Shown here in pieces: positions 52,537-61,402 of a stretch of DNA of 64,000 nucleotides. A program made the position numbers and the translations under genes. Source of the DNA: Gammaproteobacteria bacterium (GTDB lineage: Bacteria > Pseudomonadota > Gammaproteobacteria > Xanthomonadales > SZUA-36). The stretch's first letter is position 1, and every line of letters starts with the position of its first letter. The stretch spans positions 1 through 64,000 of the forward strand of contig JAJFLA010000049.1 in NCBI GenBank assembly GCA_021772935.1. Reading direction: 5' to 3'. A model generated the notes under the pieces. It was not told where the DNA came from, did not search any database, and saw nothing but the letters and a program-made list of their open reading frames with translations.

Positions 52537-54645
52537 ATGAAAAAATTCACTAAAAGGTTTGCCAGCAAGCATTTGGTGTTTGTACCGGTGTTGTTACTCA
52601 GCGTATCAATACCAATGGCTGAAGCAGCCGAGACCGCCGCCAGCAAGTCCGCATGCAAACAGTGTATTAAATATACTGGCTGGCGTGGTGAGCTGGATTT
52701 TGGTTTGGGTTATCTCAGTGACGATTCCCTGCGGTTCGGTGATTATCGGGGTTTGGAAGAGGAAGGGTTCAATCTTGCGCTTGATGGTGACGTTCACTTC
52801 AGAAATCTGGATGGCCGGTATTTTGACTTGTATGCACGTAATTTGGGGGATGATAACCGCCAACTCGAAATGCGTGGTGGCAACCAGGGCAGTTATCAGT
52901 TTCGATTTGCATGGAGAGAAATACCAAAATACCGGGGTTTTGGCACACAAACACCATTTCTCGGCGTTGGCAGTGACCATCTGACCCTACCTGCAGACTG
53001 GGTACATGCATCGACTACTGGTGGGATGAGCGCATTGCAGAGCAGCCTGAAAGCCGCCCATTTGAAGACACAACGCGAGACTCTGGATGCGGGGGTAACA
53101 TTGAATTTTGCCCGCAACTGGACATATAAAGCTGACTTTCAACATCAGGAAAAAAAGGGTACCCGTACACTTGGAGCAGGTCTTTTCTTTAATAACGCCA
53201 CCATCTTACCGGCGCCGGTCGATTTCACCACTAACCAGTTTGATATGGGTTTGTCCTGGGCAGGTAAACGTGCACAAGTCCAGTTCGGTTTCATCGGCTC
53301 CTATTTTGACAATGGCAATGATTCACTGACCTGGCAGAACCCCTTTTCTTCAAGCCCGCTACAGCAGACATTCAGAGCAGCACTCGAGCCCGATAACGAG
53401 TTTTACCAGTTCAATTTATCAGGTGCTTTTGCCATTACATCCTGGATGCGATTGTCTGGGCAAGCGGCACTCGGTGAGTTGAGCCAGGATGAACCATTCC
53501 TGCCCATAACCATTAATCCATCCTACAGTGATCTGCCACTACCGCGTTCCTCTTTGGATGGCAAACTGGATACCAGCACATTTAATCTTTCCGGCAAGCT
53601 TACCGCTCGTCTGAACAACCGGATCAGTTTTACTGCTCGTGGCAAGCTGGACGAGAGGGATAACAAGACACCTGTCGATTTTTACACCCAGGTACCCACC
53701 GATCTGTTCCCTGTCGGTGGTCGCTTCAACCGGCCTTACAGCTATGAGCGGGAGCAGTATTCCGCAGAACTGCGTTTGAGGGCACACCGTATCCTGAGGT
53801 TTAGTGGTGGTGGTCGGCAGGAAAACCTGGACCGCACGCTGCAGGCAGTGGCACGTACAGAGGAAACAACCTGGTGGGGTGAAGTCAAATTCAGTCCGTT
53901 GATCAGCTCACAATTGCGCTTCAAGCTCGAGTCCTCTAAACGTGATATCTCAGATTACATCCCACCGGATGATGGTGGCCCGATTGATCACCCACTGCTG
54001 CGTAAATTCCATCTGGCCGATCGCGATCAGGAACGGGTACAGGTTGAGCTTGATTTGATGCCTGCCGGAGGACTTGGTCTTAACTTTAGCTATTTCGAGG
54101 CCAGTGCTGATTATGATGAGTCGGCGATTGGTTTGCGGGCAAGTGATGAACAGAGCTACTCGGTCAATTTAAGTTATGCCATTGGTAAAAAAATCACTTT
54201 ATATGCCTTTATGACCCGTGATGAAATTGATGCTGACATCGTCAATGCCACGGCCGTCAATGCTGTTCCCTGGAATGCAGTGACCCGCGACCGGATCACA
54301 ACGGGTGGGTTTGGGTTGACTGCTCATACCAGTGAAAAAACCAGCATTGGGTTTGATTTTGTGACGTCCAGTTCAAAAGGCGATATCTCGGTACAAACGA
54401 GTCTTCAGGAAGATCCATTTAATCCATTGAGGACCGACCTGCGAAACGCAAAATTGCATTTTGATTATGAGGTCAACGAACACTGGGCTTATAAGCTGTA
54501 TGCCGAATATGAGAAATATAGTAGCCAGGACTGGACCATTGATGGATTGGGTGTTGATGGCATCAGTTCGGTGCTGACAATGGGAGAACAAAGCCCAGAG
54601 TACAATGCCTGGTATTTGCGCATGCAGGCCAGCTACCGGTTCTGA
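52537..54645 (+). CDS. MtrB/PioB-type outer-membrane beta-barrel (702 aa)
   Basis: The start at ATG 52537 follows AGAGGTG and gives a signal peptide ending MAEAAE. The N terminus has the CxxC pair CKQC typical of MtrB family proteins, then alternating beta strands with a Phe at the very C terminus (MQASYRF), as expected for a barrel inserted by BAM. It would sheathe the decahaem cytochrome. No outer-surface decahaem partner (MtrC/OmcA type) is encoded in the window, so this is a two-component conduit as far as can be seen, more like PioAB or DmsEF. Confidence 0.87.
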   Translation: MKKFTKRFASKHLVFVPVLLLSVSIPMAEAAETAASKSACKQCIKYTGWRGELDFGLGYLSDDSLRFGDYRGLEEEGFNLALDGDVHFRNLDGRYFDLYARNLGDDNRQLEMRGGNQGSYQFRFAWREIPKYRGFGTQTPFLGVGSDHLTLPADWVHASTTGGMSALQSSLKAAHLKTQRETLDAGVTLNFARNWTYKADFQHQEKKGTRTLGAGLFFNNATILPAPVDFTTNQFDMGLSWAGKRAQVQFGFIGSYFDNGNDSLTWQNPFSSSPLQQTFRAALEPDNEFYQFNLSGAFAITSWMRLSGQAALGELSQDEPFLPITINPSYSDLPLPRSSLDGKLDTSTFNLSGKLTARLNNRISFTARGKLDERDNKTPVDFYTQVPTDLFPVGGRFNRPYSYEREQYSAELRLRAHRILRFSGGGRQENLDRTLQAVARTEETTWWGEVKFSPLISSQLRFKLESSKRDISDYIPPDDGGPIDHPLLRKFHLADRDQERVQVELDLMPAGGLGLNFSYFEASADYDESAIGLRASDEQSYSVNLSYAIGKKITLYAFMTRDEIDADIVNATAVNAVPWNAVTRDRITTGGFGLTAHTSEKTSIGFDFVTSSSKGDISVQTSLQEDPFNPLRTDLRNAKLHFDYEVNEHWAYKLYAEYEKYSSQDWTIDGLGVDGISSVLTMGEQSPEYNAWYLRMQASYRF

Positions 54646-54660
54646 AACTCTAAAGTTTGA

Positions 54661-54674
54661 TTGACATGGGTCAA
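54661..54674. promoter_or_regulatory. FNR-like site before frdA
   Basis: TTGACATGGGTCAA has the TTGAY-N4-RTCAA form and ends 61 bases before the frdA start, a plausible activator position. Confidence 0.6.
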
Positions 54675-54735
54675 CCATCATGGGTGCCCGATACACTAAA
54701 TTAAGCCAATATAAAACCTTCAAAGAGCAAAAAAC

Positions 54736-56496
54736 ATGGAACACATTAAGGCAGATGTCGTGATCGTAGGCGCGGGCGGCGCTGGTCTTCGTGCCGCGAT
54801 TGCGATTGCGGAAACCCATCCAGAGCTCGAAGTCGCTCTGATCTCCAAGGTCTACCCGATGCGCAGCCATACCTGTGCAGCTGAAGGTGGAGCGGCCGGG
54901 GTCAAACGAGCCGACGATTCACTCGAGATGCATTTCAACGATACCGTTAGTGGTGGTGACTGGTTATGCGACCAGGACGTGGTCGAATACTTTGTTGAAC
55001 AGGCCCCACGCGAGCTGGTTCAACTCGAGCACTGGGGATGTCCCTGGAGCCGTGACGACGATGGTTCCGTCGCGGTACGCCCATTTGGTGGCATGAAAAA
55101 AGAACGTACCTGGTACGCGGCTGACAAGAGTGGATTCCATATCCTGCACACATTGTTCCAGACATCGTTACAGTTTCCTTCCATTAAACGTTATGACGAA
55201 TTCTTTGCGCTTGATTTGTTACATGAAGATGGCCGTGCCCGAGGTGTGGTCGCCTTGGAAATGCGCAGCGGACGATTTTTTCACTTCAGTGCAAATTCCG
55301 TGATTATGGCCACCGGTGGCGCCGGTAAAATATTCCCGTTCACCACCAACGGAGCGATCAAAACTGGTGACGGCATGGCCATGGCCTACCGGGCCGGAGT
55401 GCCACTGAAAGATATGGAGTTTGTTCAATACCATCCGACCGGTTTGCCGGGTACGGGCATTCTGCTTACCGAAGGGTGTCGCGGTGAGGGCGGTGTGCTG
55501 GTTAACAAGGATGGTTACCGCTATCTGCAGGATTATGACATGGGTCCGGAAACACCTTTGGGTGCACCGGTGTTCAAGTCAATGGAACTTGGACCTCGAG
55601 ACCGGCTTAGCCAGGCATTTTGGCATGAACAAAAAAAGGGAAATACGGTTGAGACGGCATGGGGTGACTGCGTATTAATGGATATGCGTCATCTTGGTGA
55701 GCAAAAAATCCTCGAACGCCTGCCGTTGGTACACGAACTGGCCCTTTCCTATGTTGGTGTGGATATGGTCAAGGATCCCGTTCCGGTGCGGCCCGTGGTG
55801 CATTACATGATGGGTGGTATTGCCAGTAATATAGATGGCGGGACCCCGATGCCGGGTCTGTACGCCATTGGAGAAACTGCCTGTGGCAGCCTCAATGGTG
55901 CTAATCGACTTGGCTCCAACTCCCTGACTGAACTGTTGGTATTTGGCAAACGCGCGGCCGCTGCTGCGGCGGTTTTTGCGGTACAACAAGACGGTCCGGA
56001 TAATGATTCAGCCATGACTTTGCAAGCCGAAGCGGTAGTGGCGCGTATCCGTGGTTTGTTGCAACAAAACGAAGGTGTTGAATCGATAGCAGGCATACGT
56101 CGTGAAATGGCGAGCTCGCTGGAGGCGGGTGCTGGCATCTACCGTGATGAGGAAGGTACGGAAGCCACCTGTAAAAAGCTTGCAGAGTTGCAGCAGCGCT
56201 CTTCAGGTATTGAGGTTAACGACAAGAGCAATGTATTCAACACGGACCTGCAGGGTTTGCTCGAATTGCAGAACATGCTGGATGTTGCGGAGTGTGTTGC
56301 TGAAGCCTCCAACGCTCGCAAGGAGTCCAGGGGTGCTCATCAAAGGATGGACTATACCGAGCGTGACGACGAGACCTACTTGAAACACTCACTTGCCTAC
56401 CGTCAAGTGGGCGATCGCCCACGGATTGATTGGCTGGACGTAACGATCACGCGTTCCCAACCAGGTGTGCGTGACTATTCAGGGGATAAAAAGTGA
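54736..56496 (+). CDS. frdA: Fumarate reductase flavoprotein subunit (586 aa)
   Basis: It catalyses fumarate reduction to succinate with covalent FAD. Seen: [19 protein letters not shown], the FAD-attachment segment [13 protein letters not shown], the substrate site FVQYHPTG and RGEGG, and [25 protein letters not shown]. The C-terminal part includes the expected Arg-rich stretch ([13 protein letters not shown]). Succinate dehydrogenase flavoproteins are close relatives; the FrdC- and FrdD-like anchors and overlapping gene order favour fumarate reductase. Confidence 0.93.
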   Translation: MEHIKADVVIVGAGGAGLRAAIAIAETHPELEVALISKVYPMRSHTCAAEGGAAGVKRADDSLEMHFNDTVSGGDWLCDQDVVEYFVEQAPRELVQLEHWGCPWSRDDDGSVAVRPFGGMKKERTWYAADKSGFHILHTLFQTSLQFPSIKRYDEFFALDLLHEDGRARGVVALEMRSGRFFHFSANSVIMATGGAGKIFPFTTNGAIKTGDGMAMAYRAGVPLKDMEFVQYHPTGLPGTGILLTEGCRGEGGVLVNKDGYRYLQDYDMGPETPLGAPVFKSMELGPRDRLSQAFWHEQKKGNTVETAWGDCVLMDMRHLGEQKILERLPLVHELALSYVGVDMVKDPVPVRPVVHYMMGGIASNIDGGTPMPGLYAIGETACGSLNGANRLGSNSLTELLVFGKRAAAAAAVFAVQQDGPDNDSAMTLQAEAVVARIRGLLQQNEGVESIAGIRREMASSLEAGAGIYRDEEGTEATCKKLAELQQRSSGIEVNDKSNVFNTDLQGLLELQNMLDVAECVAEASNARKESRGAHQRMDYTERDDETYLKHSLAYRQVGDRPRIDWLDVTITRSQPGVRDYSGDKK

Positions 56497-57242
56497 TGAA
56501 CATCCGGCAGATCGAATTGGAAGTCATGCGCTATGACCCCGAAAAGGATGAAGCCCCCTGGTTTCAGCAATATAGTGTTCCATGCCAGGAAGACTGGGCC
56601 ATCCTCGACGCACTTAATTACGTCAAGGACGAGCTTGACACCACACTGGCCTATCGCTGGTCCTGTCATATGATGGTGTGTGGTAGTTGTGGCATGATGA
56701 TAAATGGGGAGCCCAGCCTGACCTGTAAGACGTTTGTTCGCGACCTGCCTGACAAGGTACGGGTTGAGCCGCTGGAAAACTTTCCGATTGAGCGTGATCT
56801 TGTGGTGGTGCTCGATGATGTGATGCAAAAACTGCATCAAGTACAGCCTTACATTGTCCGTAAGGACGCGCCGCCCCAGGAAGACAAGGAGTTTACGCAA
56901 TCACGCGGCGCGTTGATGAAGTTCAAGCAACTCACCATGTGTATCAACTGTATGTGCTGTTATGCTGCTTGCCCACAATACGGACTCGATAAAAACTTTA
57001 TTGGCCCGGCGGCACTGGCGTTGGCGCATCGTTATAACCTGGATTCCCGGGACCAGGGTAAATCTGACCGTCTGGATATCCTGGCGGATCACGATGGTGT
57101 CTGGGAGTGTTCTTTTGTAGGAGCCTGTTCCGAGGTTTGTCCTAAACACGTCGATCCTGCTGCGGCTATCCAGCAGATGAAAATCGATGGTGCAATGGAG
57201 TTTTGGAAACAGAAACTGGGAATGCCGGGAGATAAGTCATGA
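56496..57242 (+). CDS. frdB: Fumarate reductase iron-sulfur subunit (248 aa)
   Basis: ATG 56496 overlaps the frdA stop. The [2Fe-2S] ligands are in RWSCHMMVCGSCGMMINGEP with a later C. The [4Fe-4S] and [3Fe-4S] ligands lie in CINCMCCYAACP and CSEVCPKHVDP. Length and order match E. coli FrdB. It carries electrons from the membrane anchor to FrdA. Confidence 0.93.
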   Translation: MNIRQIELEVMRYDPEKDEAPWFQQYSVPCQEDWAILDALNYVKDELDTTLAYRWSCHMMVCGSCGMMINGEPSLTCKTFVRDLPDKVRVEPLENFPIERDLVVVLDDVMQKLHQVQPYIVRKDAPPQEDKEFTQSRGALMKFKQLTMCINCMCCYAACPQYGLDKNFIGPAALALAHRYNLDSRDQGKSDRLDILADHDGVWECSFVGACSEVCPKHVDPAAAIQQMKIDGAMEFWKQKLGMPGDKS

Positions 57243-57637
57243 GCCGCCGACCCTACATCAGGCCGATGTCCCAAACCACCTGGTACATGCGTAACGGGCG
57301 CTACAAAGTTTATATGCTGCGCGAAATGACCAGTTTTCTGGTTGGTTTTTATACTTTTCTGACGATTTATGCACTAGCTACATTGGCATCAAATTCGCCA
57401 CAGGTCTGGAATAGCTTTTTAAGCTCTCAACAGAGCACTGGAATGATCGCCTTACATGGGTTTGCATTACTGTATTTTTTGTTCTATCAGACCTTTCCAT
57501 GGTTCAAATTGGCGCCCAAGGCCATGCCGGTACAAGTGGGTGAGAAAACACTGCCTGGCATTTATATCGTCATCGGTCACTATATCGTATGGGCTGTGCT
57601 CAGCGCGTTCATTTTTTGGTTGGCAGGAGTAATTTAA
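57239..57637 (+). CDS. frdC: Fumarate reductase membrane anchor subunit C (132 aa)
   Basis: It overlaps frdB by four bases (ATGA). The N terminus RRPYIRPMSQTTWYMRNGRYKVYMLREMTS matches FrdC of enterobacteria, and three helices follow. FrdC and FrdD hold the quinol site and no haem in the E. coli enzyme. A start further inside is not needed. Confidence 0.87.
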   Translation: MSRRPYIRPMSQTTWYMRNGRYKVYMLREMTSFLVGFYTFLTIYALATLASNSPQVWNSFLSSQQSTGMIALHGFALLYFLFYQTFPWFKLAPKAMPVQVGEKTLPGIYIVIGHYIVWAVLSAFIFWLAGVI

Positions 57638-57984
57638 TGGCAATTGCAAAAAAAGCGATAGTTTGGGGTTTGTTTGCAGCGGGCGGAACGCTTACAGCAT
57701 TCGTTTTCCCGGCCCTGATCGCCCTGTTTCTACTGATCGCCACGGGAAATGTCCCGGAAGGTATGCAGTTTGAACAAATCCATGTTTTTGTGACAAGTTG
57801 GCTTGGCAAAGTATGCCTGTTCATCGTACTCTTTCTTTCATTATGGCATGCAGCACATCGTCTACGAGTTGTGGCACACGATTTTGGTATCAGAAAAGAT
57901 ACATTGGTTGCCAGCACCGTCTATACTTTGGCAGCTATTGGTACTGTGCTGTCTGCTTATTATTTGTGGATGATCAAGGCCTGA
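57637..57984 (+). CDS. frdD: Fumarate reductase membrane anchor subunit D (115 aa)
   Basis: ATG 57637 overlaps the frdC stop by one base; the frame open from 57589 lies inside frdC. Three helices, with WHAAHRLRVVAHDFGI in the loop between helices 2 and 3, match FrdD. Quinol oxidation happens at the FrdC/FrdD interface. Confidence 0.87.
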   Translation: MAIAKKAIVWGLFAAGGTLTAFVFPALIALFLLIATGNVPEGMQFEQIHVFVTSWLGKVCLFIVLFLSLWHAAHRLRVVAHDFGIRKDTLVASTVYTLAAIGTVLSAYYLWMIKA

Positions 57985-58079
57985 TAATACGGCCAGACTA
58001 CTGCGTTCCGGACCCAATTTAGACCTACAGAAGGAATAATCAACGGTCAGGCAAATCTTACTGGTGGTAAAAGAACAAT

Positions 58080-58844
58080 ATGAATGACGATTTGAGAGGA
58101 CTGGCAGAGAACTACCACTATGAGGCTGGTGATCACTCGGAGGGCGCGATAGAGAGCGTCATACCGATGCCACCTGCTATCCCCGATTATTTACAGGATA
58201 CCTACTGGTGGGCTTATCTTCACCCGAGATCTTTCTGGTTCTTTGAACGGGAGTGGGTCGTCAACTTGATCCTGTGGGGAAATATGAAGAGGCTCACGGA
58301 AGCCGTACTGAGTGGAATGGAACTTCAACCGCATAGCAGCGTGCTGCAGGTTGCTTGTGTCTATGGGGATTTTTCAAACCGATTGGCATTTCACCTGGAA
58401 CAAACACGATCCCGACTCAGTGTATTGGATGTTGCACCGATCCAGCTTCGCAATGTAGAGAAAAAACTGGACGGACAGAATAATGTTGCTGTTCATCATC
58501 AGGATTCCACTAACATGTCATTCCCCAATGACAGTTTTGAAGAAACCGTGGTGTTTTTTCTGCTGCATGAGCAACCTGAAAAGGCACGTCGCAAGACGAT
58601 TGCAGAAACAATTCGTGTAACCCGACCAGGTGGCAGGGTGATTTTTGTCGATTACCATGGGCCACGGCGTTTCAATCCAATGCGCTACATTATGAAACCT
58701 ATCCTGAGCATGCTGGAACCTTTTGCGTTGGACCTATGGCGTGAAGAATTGCCCACTTTTATGCCTCCGGAAATCAAACCGGAACAGGTCTCTTCCAATT
58801 TTTATTTTGGTGGTCTTTACCAGAAAGTGGTATTGGATCTCTGA
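58080..58844 (+). CDS. rquA: RquA, rhodoquinone biosynthesis protein (254 aa)
   Basis: RquA converts ubiquinone to rhodoquinone, the low-potential quinone used for fumarate reduction; it is a methyltransferase-fold protein that uses SAM as amino donor. The sequence carries the family pattern: TYWWAYLHPRSFWFFEREW, VNLILWGN, the degenerate SAM motif VLQVACVYGD in place of the usual GxGxG, VVFFLLHEQPEKARR and VTRPGGRVIFVDYHGP. Length fits. It is 95 bases after frdD on the same strand. Ordinary class I methyltransferases such as UbiE keep the glycine motif, which argues against those assignments. Confidence 0.88.
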   Translation: MNDDLRGLAENYHYEAGDHSEGAIESVIPMPPAIPDYLQDTYWWAYLHPRSFWFFEREWVVNLILWGNMKRLTEAVLSGMELQPHSSVLQVACVYGDFSNRLAFHLEQTRSRLSVLDVAPIQLRNVEKKLDGQNNVAVHHQDSTNMSFPNDSFEETVVFFLLHEQPEKARRKTIAETIRVTRPGGRVIFVDYHGPRRFNPMRYIMKPILSMLEPFALDLWREELPTFMPPEIKPEQVSSNFYFGGLYQKVVLDL

Positions 58845-58874
58845 TACTGACCGGAAACTCACAGTTTCAGCCAT

Positions 58875-59669
58875 ATGCATCCTGCGGATAACCCACTCGT
58901 TTCACACCCGCAAAAAAAGGGACCATTGAAAATTTTCTGGTCCAAAGTACGAAAAGCGACAAGGCCCTTGATCGAAAGTGCTCTTGCCTTATTGCCTATC
59001 GTACTGGTGATCGCATTTTTCCAACTGATCGTACTCCACCAACCCATTCCGAGGATGGGGCAGATGTTGTGGGGTGTTTTGTTGGTACTTGTAGGGCTTG
59101 CCTTGTTTATGCGCGGATTACAGATGGCCCTGTTTCCCATCGGCGAGGAAATGGCTTACAACTTCGTGCGCAAGGGTAATTTATGGTGGTTGTTGCTGTT
59201 CGCATTTACGCTTGGTTTTGGTACCACGGTGGCCGAGCCTGCCCTGATCGCCATTTCGGAAGAGGCTGCACGGATTGCGGCGTCCGGACAGGTTATTGGC
59301 AGCTCTGCTGAAGCACAAAACAGCTACGCCATCGGCCTGCGTCTGACCGTGGCACTTGCCGTAGGGGTTGCTCTTGTTATTGGCGTATTCAGAATATTAA
59401 AGGGTTGGCCGGTGCAGTACCTGATCATCGGTGGTTATTTTGCGGTGGTGATCATGACTTTTTTTGCACCACCTGAAATTATTGGCATAGCCTATGATTC
59501 CGGCGGTGTGACGACTTCCACGGTGACTGTCCCGCTGGTTGCAGCACTGGGGATCGGTCTTGCCCATACCATTCACGGCCGTGATCCGTTAATCGATGGT
59601 TTTGGTCTGATCGCCTTTGCTTCATTAACACCCATGATCTTCGTCATGGCCTACGGGATGTTGTATTGA
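58875..59669 (+). CDS. DUF1538 membrane protein, first of a pair (264 aa)
   Basis: Hydrophobic throughout, with the DUF1538 pattern GFGTTVAEPALIAI, then YDSGGVTTSTVTVPLVAALGIGLA and DGFGLIAFASLTP. DUF1538 pairs (UmpAB) have been described as sodium/proton antiporters in a halophile, as I recall. The second member starts at the stop of this one. The start is not certain; there is no strong ribosome-binding site and ATG 58875 lies 30 bases after rquA. Confidence 0.83.
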   Translation: MHPADNPLVSHPQKKGPLKIFWSKVRKATRPLIESALALLPIVLVIAFFQLIVLHQPIPRMGQMLWGVLLVLVGLALFMRGLQMALFPIGEEMAYNFVRKGNLWWLLLFAFTLGFGTTVAEPALIAISEEAARIAASGQVIGSSAEAQNSYAIGLRLTVALAVGVALVIGVFRILKGWPVQYLIIGGYFAVVIMTFFAPPEIIGIAYDSGGVTTSTVTVPLVAALGIGLAHTIHGRDPLIDGFGLIAFASLTPMIFVMAYGMLY

Positions 59670-60457
59670 TGGATGGCCTCGGCAGTTTTGGATATACCCT
59701 GCTGACCATGCTGCGTGATGTTTTACCCATTGCTGTAATTTTATTTGGTTTTCAGCTTCTGGTACTGCGTCGTCCCATCAAATACCCTGCTCGGGTTGCC
59801 ACGGGCATGATCTTTGTTCTGCTGGGCCTCACTTTGTTCCTTGAAGGTCTGGAAATAGCATTATTTCCTGTCGGTCGTTTAATGGCACAACAACTAACAG
59901 CGCCGGAGTTTATCTATGATTCAGAGGCCGGTGCACTAGGGCCTGTGCAGTGGCTGGATTATCTTTGGGTCTATGTTTTTGCTGCAGCAATTGGTTTTGC
60001 GACAACCGTTGCTGAACCTGCATTGCTGGCAGTGGCGATTAAGGCCAACCAGGTTTCAGGTGGCACAATTACAGTCAGGGCGCTACGTTTTGCGGTGGCA
60101 ATTGGCGTGGCTGTGGGCGTGGCGCTCGGTGTGTTTCGCATTGTCACCGGCACGGCGCTGCACTGGTACATCATCGGCGGCTATATTGTGGTCATCATCC
60201 AGACTGCATTTGCACCTAAACCCATCATTCCGTTGGCGTATGACTCTGGTGGAGTGACCACTTCAACTGTGACTGTCCCGCTAGTAGCAGCACTGGGCCT
60301 TGGCCTGGCCGAAACAATTCCTGGCCGGAGTCCGGTTCTTGACGGTTTTGGCCTGATCGCTTTTGCCAGTCTGTTTCCAATTATTGCAGTTTTGGCTTAT
60401 GCACAACTGGTCGAATGGAAAGCACAGCGTTTGAAACGCCGTAATCAACAGGAATAA
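59669..60457 (+). CDS. DUF1538 membrane protein, second of a pair (262 aa)
   Basis: ATG 59669 overlaps the previous stop (TGATG). The same DUF1538 motifs recur: GFATTVAEPALLAVAIKAN, YDSGGVTTSTVTVPLVAALGLGLA and DGFGLIAFASLFP. The two proteins are about equally long and probably form one complex. A PII-like regulator follows in 25 bases, which is unusual company for an antiporter and hints at control by metabolite binding. Confidence 0.85.
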   Translation: MDGLGSFGYTLLTMLRDVLPIAVILFGFQLLVLRRPIKYPARVATGMIFVLLGLTLFLEGLEIALFPVGRLMAQQLTAPEFIYDSEAGALGPVQWLDYLWVYVFAAAIGFATTVAEPALLAVAIKANQVSGGTITVRALRFAVAIGVAVGVALGVFRIVTGTALHWYIIGGYIVVIIQTAFAPKPIIPLAYDSGGVTTSTVTVPLVAALGLGLAETIPGRSPVLDGFGLIAFASLFPIIAVLAYAQLVEWKAQRLKRRNQQE

Positions 60458-60482
60458 AATTACTAAAAGTAGAGGTATCAAA

Positions 60483-60833
60483 ATGCATTTTAAACTAATC
60501 ATCATAATGGCCGAGGACAGGCGTACCCAAAGTATTCTGGACGCTGCCCGCAAAGCTGGCACAACCGGATGTACCGTGCTCAATCAAGCGCGCGGTGAGG
60601 GCGTCAGGCCTACAAAGACATTTCTTGGTCTCAGTATCGACAGTCAGGTTGATGTCATCCTGATGCTGGCTGAGGAACACATGAGTAGAGAAATAATGGA
60701 AAAGGTAGCCATTGCCGGTGAGTTTGATGAAACGCCAGGAACTGGTATAGCTTTCCAAATAGATGTTGAAGACGCGATTGGTGTTCGTCATCAGATTGCA
60801 GCACTAACCGGAGCCGTGGAGGACAGATTGTGA
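60483..60833 (+). CDS. PII-like signalling protein (116 aa)
   Basis: AGAGGTATC precedes the ATG. Length and pattern (MHFKLIIIMAEDRRTQSILDAARKAG, then LVLMLAEEH-like and GTGIAFQIDVEDAIGV) match the PII/NrpR-like ferredoxin fold that binds nucleotides. The usual T-loop Tyr is not evident. It lies between the DUF1538 pair and a CBS protein, all on one transcript. It likely binds adenine nucleotides or another ligand and regulates the transporter (inference). Confidence 0.8.
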   Translation: MHFKLIIIMAEDRRTQSILDAARKAGTTGCTVLNQARGEGVRPTKTFLGLSIDSQVDVILMLAEEHMSREIMEKVAIAGEFDETPGTGIAFQIDVEDAIGVRHQIAALTGAVEDRL

Positions 60834-61240
60834 AACTGCTGGAAAAAATAATTCGTGTACGCGATGTCATGAAATCCGACATCGATGTGGTCGATGGTAT
60901 GTTAACCGTAACCGAGGCTTTAAAATCGATGAAATTCCCGGACACGCGTACCCTGATCGTGGACAAACGGAACGAAGATGACGAGTACGGTGTAGTTATG
61001 TTTCGAGACATGGCAAAGAAAGTACTCGCCCGTGATCACTCACCCAACCGTGTGAATATCTATGAAATCATGTCAAAGCCTGTGGTGTCTGTTCACCCAG
61101 ATATGGATATACGTTATTGCACACGCTTATTTGACCGTTTCGGCCTGTCACGCGCACCAGTGTTAGAGAACTGCAAGATTATTGGTCTGGTGAGCTACAC
61201 CGATATCGTATTAAAGGGTCTGATTTTGGAAATGGATTAA
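60830..61240 (+). CDS. CBS-pair protein (136 aa)
   Basis: GTG 60830 overlaps the stop of the PII-like gene (GTGA). Two CBS motifs are visible (VRDVMKSDIDVVDGMLTVTEALKSM and IYEIMSKPVVSVHPDMDIRY with RAPVLENCKIIGLVSYTD). No other domain is attached. CBS pairs sense ATP, ADP or AMP. With the PII-like protein it gives two nucleotide sensors for one transporter. Confidence 0.85.
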   Translation: MKLLEKIIRVRDVMKSDIDVVDGMLTVTEALKSMKFPDTRTLIVDKRNEDDEYGVVMFRDMAKKVLARDHSPNRVNIYEIMSKPVVSVHPDMDIRYCTRLFDRFGLSRAPVLENCKIIGLVSYTDIVLKGLILEMD

Positions 61241-61286
61241 AAACAAGTGGCTTAATCGGGGTCGGAGTCAAGTGTCAGGCTCCAAC

Positions 61287-61300
61287 TTGAGATAGATCAA
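61287..61300. promoter_or_regulatory. FNR-like site before the octahaem gene
   Basis: TTGAGATAGATCAA fits the dyad at 9 of 10 fixed positions and ends 102 bases upstream of the ATG at 61403. Confidence 0.55.
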
Positions 61301-61402
61301 GTTAAAGTTAATTTGTGTTGCTTTTGGGTTCCTATACCTGTCTTTACATTATAAAATACTAATATTCAATAGACCTGCCTATAAAACGAGTTGGGAATTG
61401 AA

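Noticed and set aside
54736-57984. Operon as succinate dehydrogenase
   Set aside because: The two anchor proteins and the gene order match FrdC and FrdD and not the SdhC/SdhD haem-binding anchors; neighbouring rquA also favours fumarate reduction.
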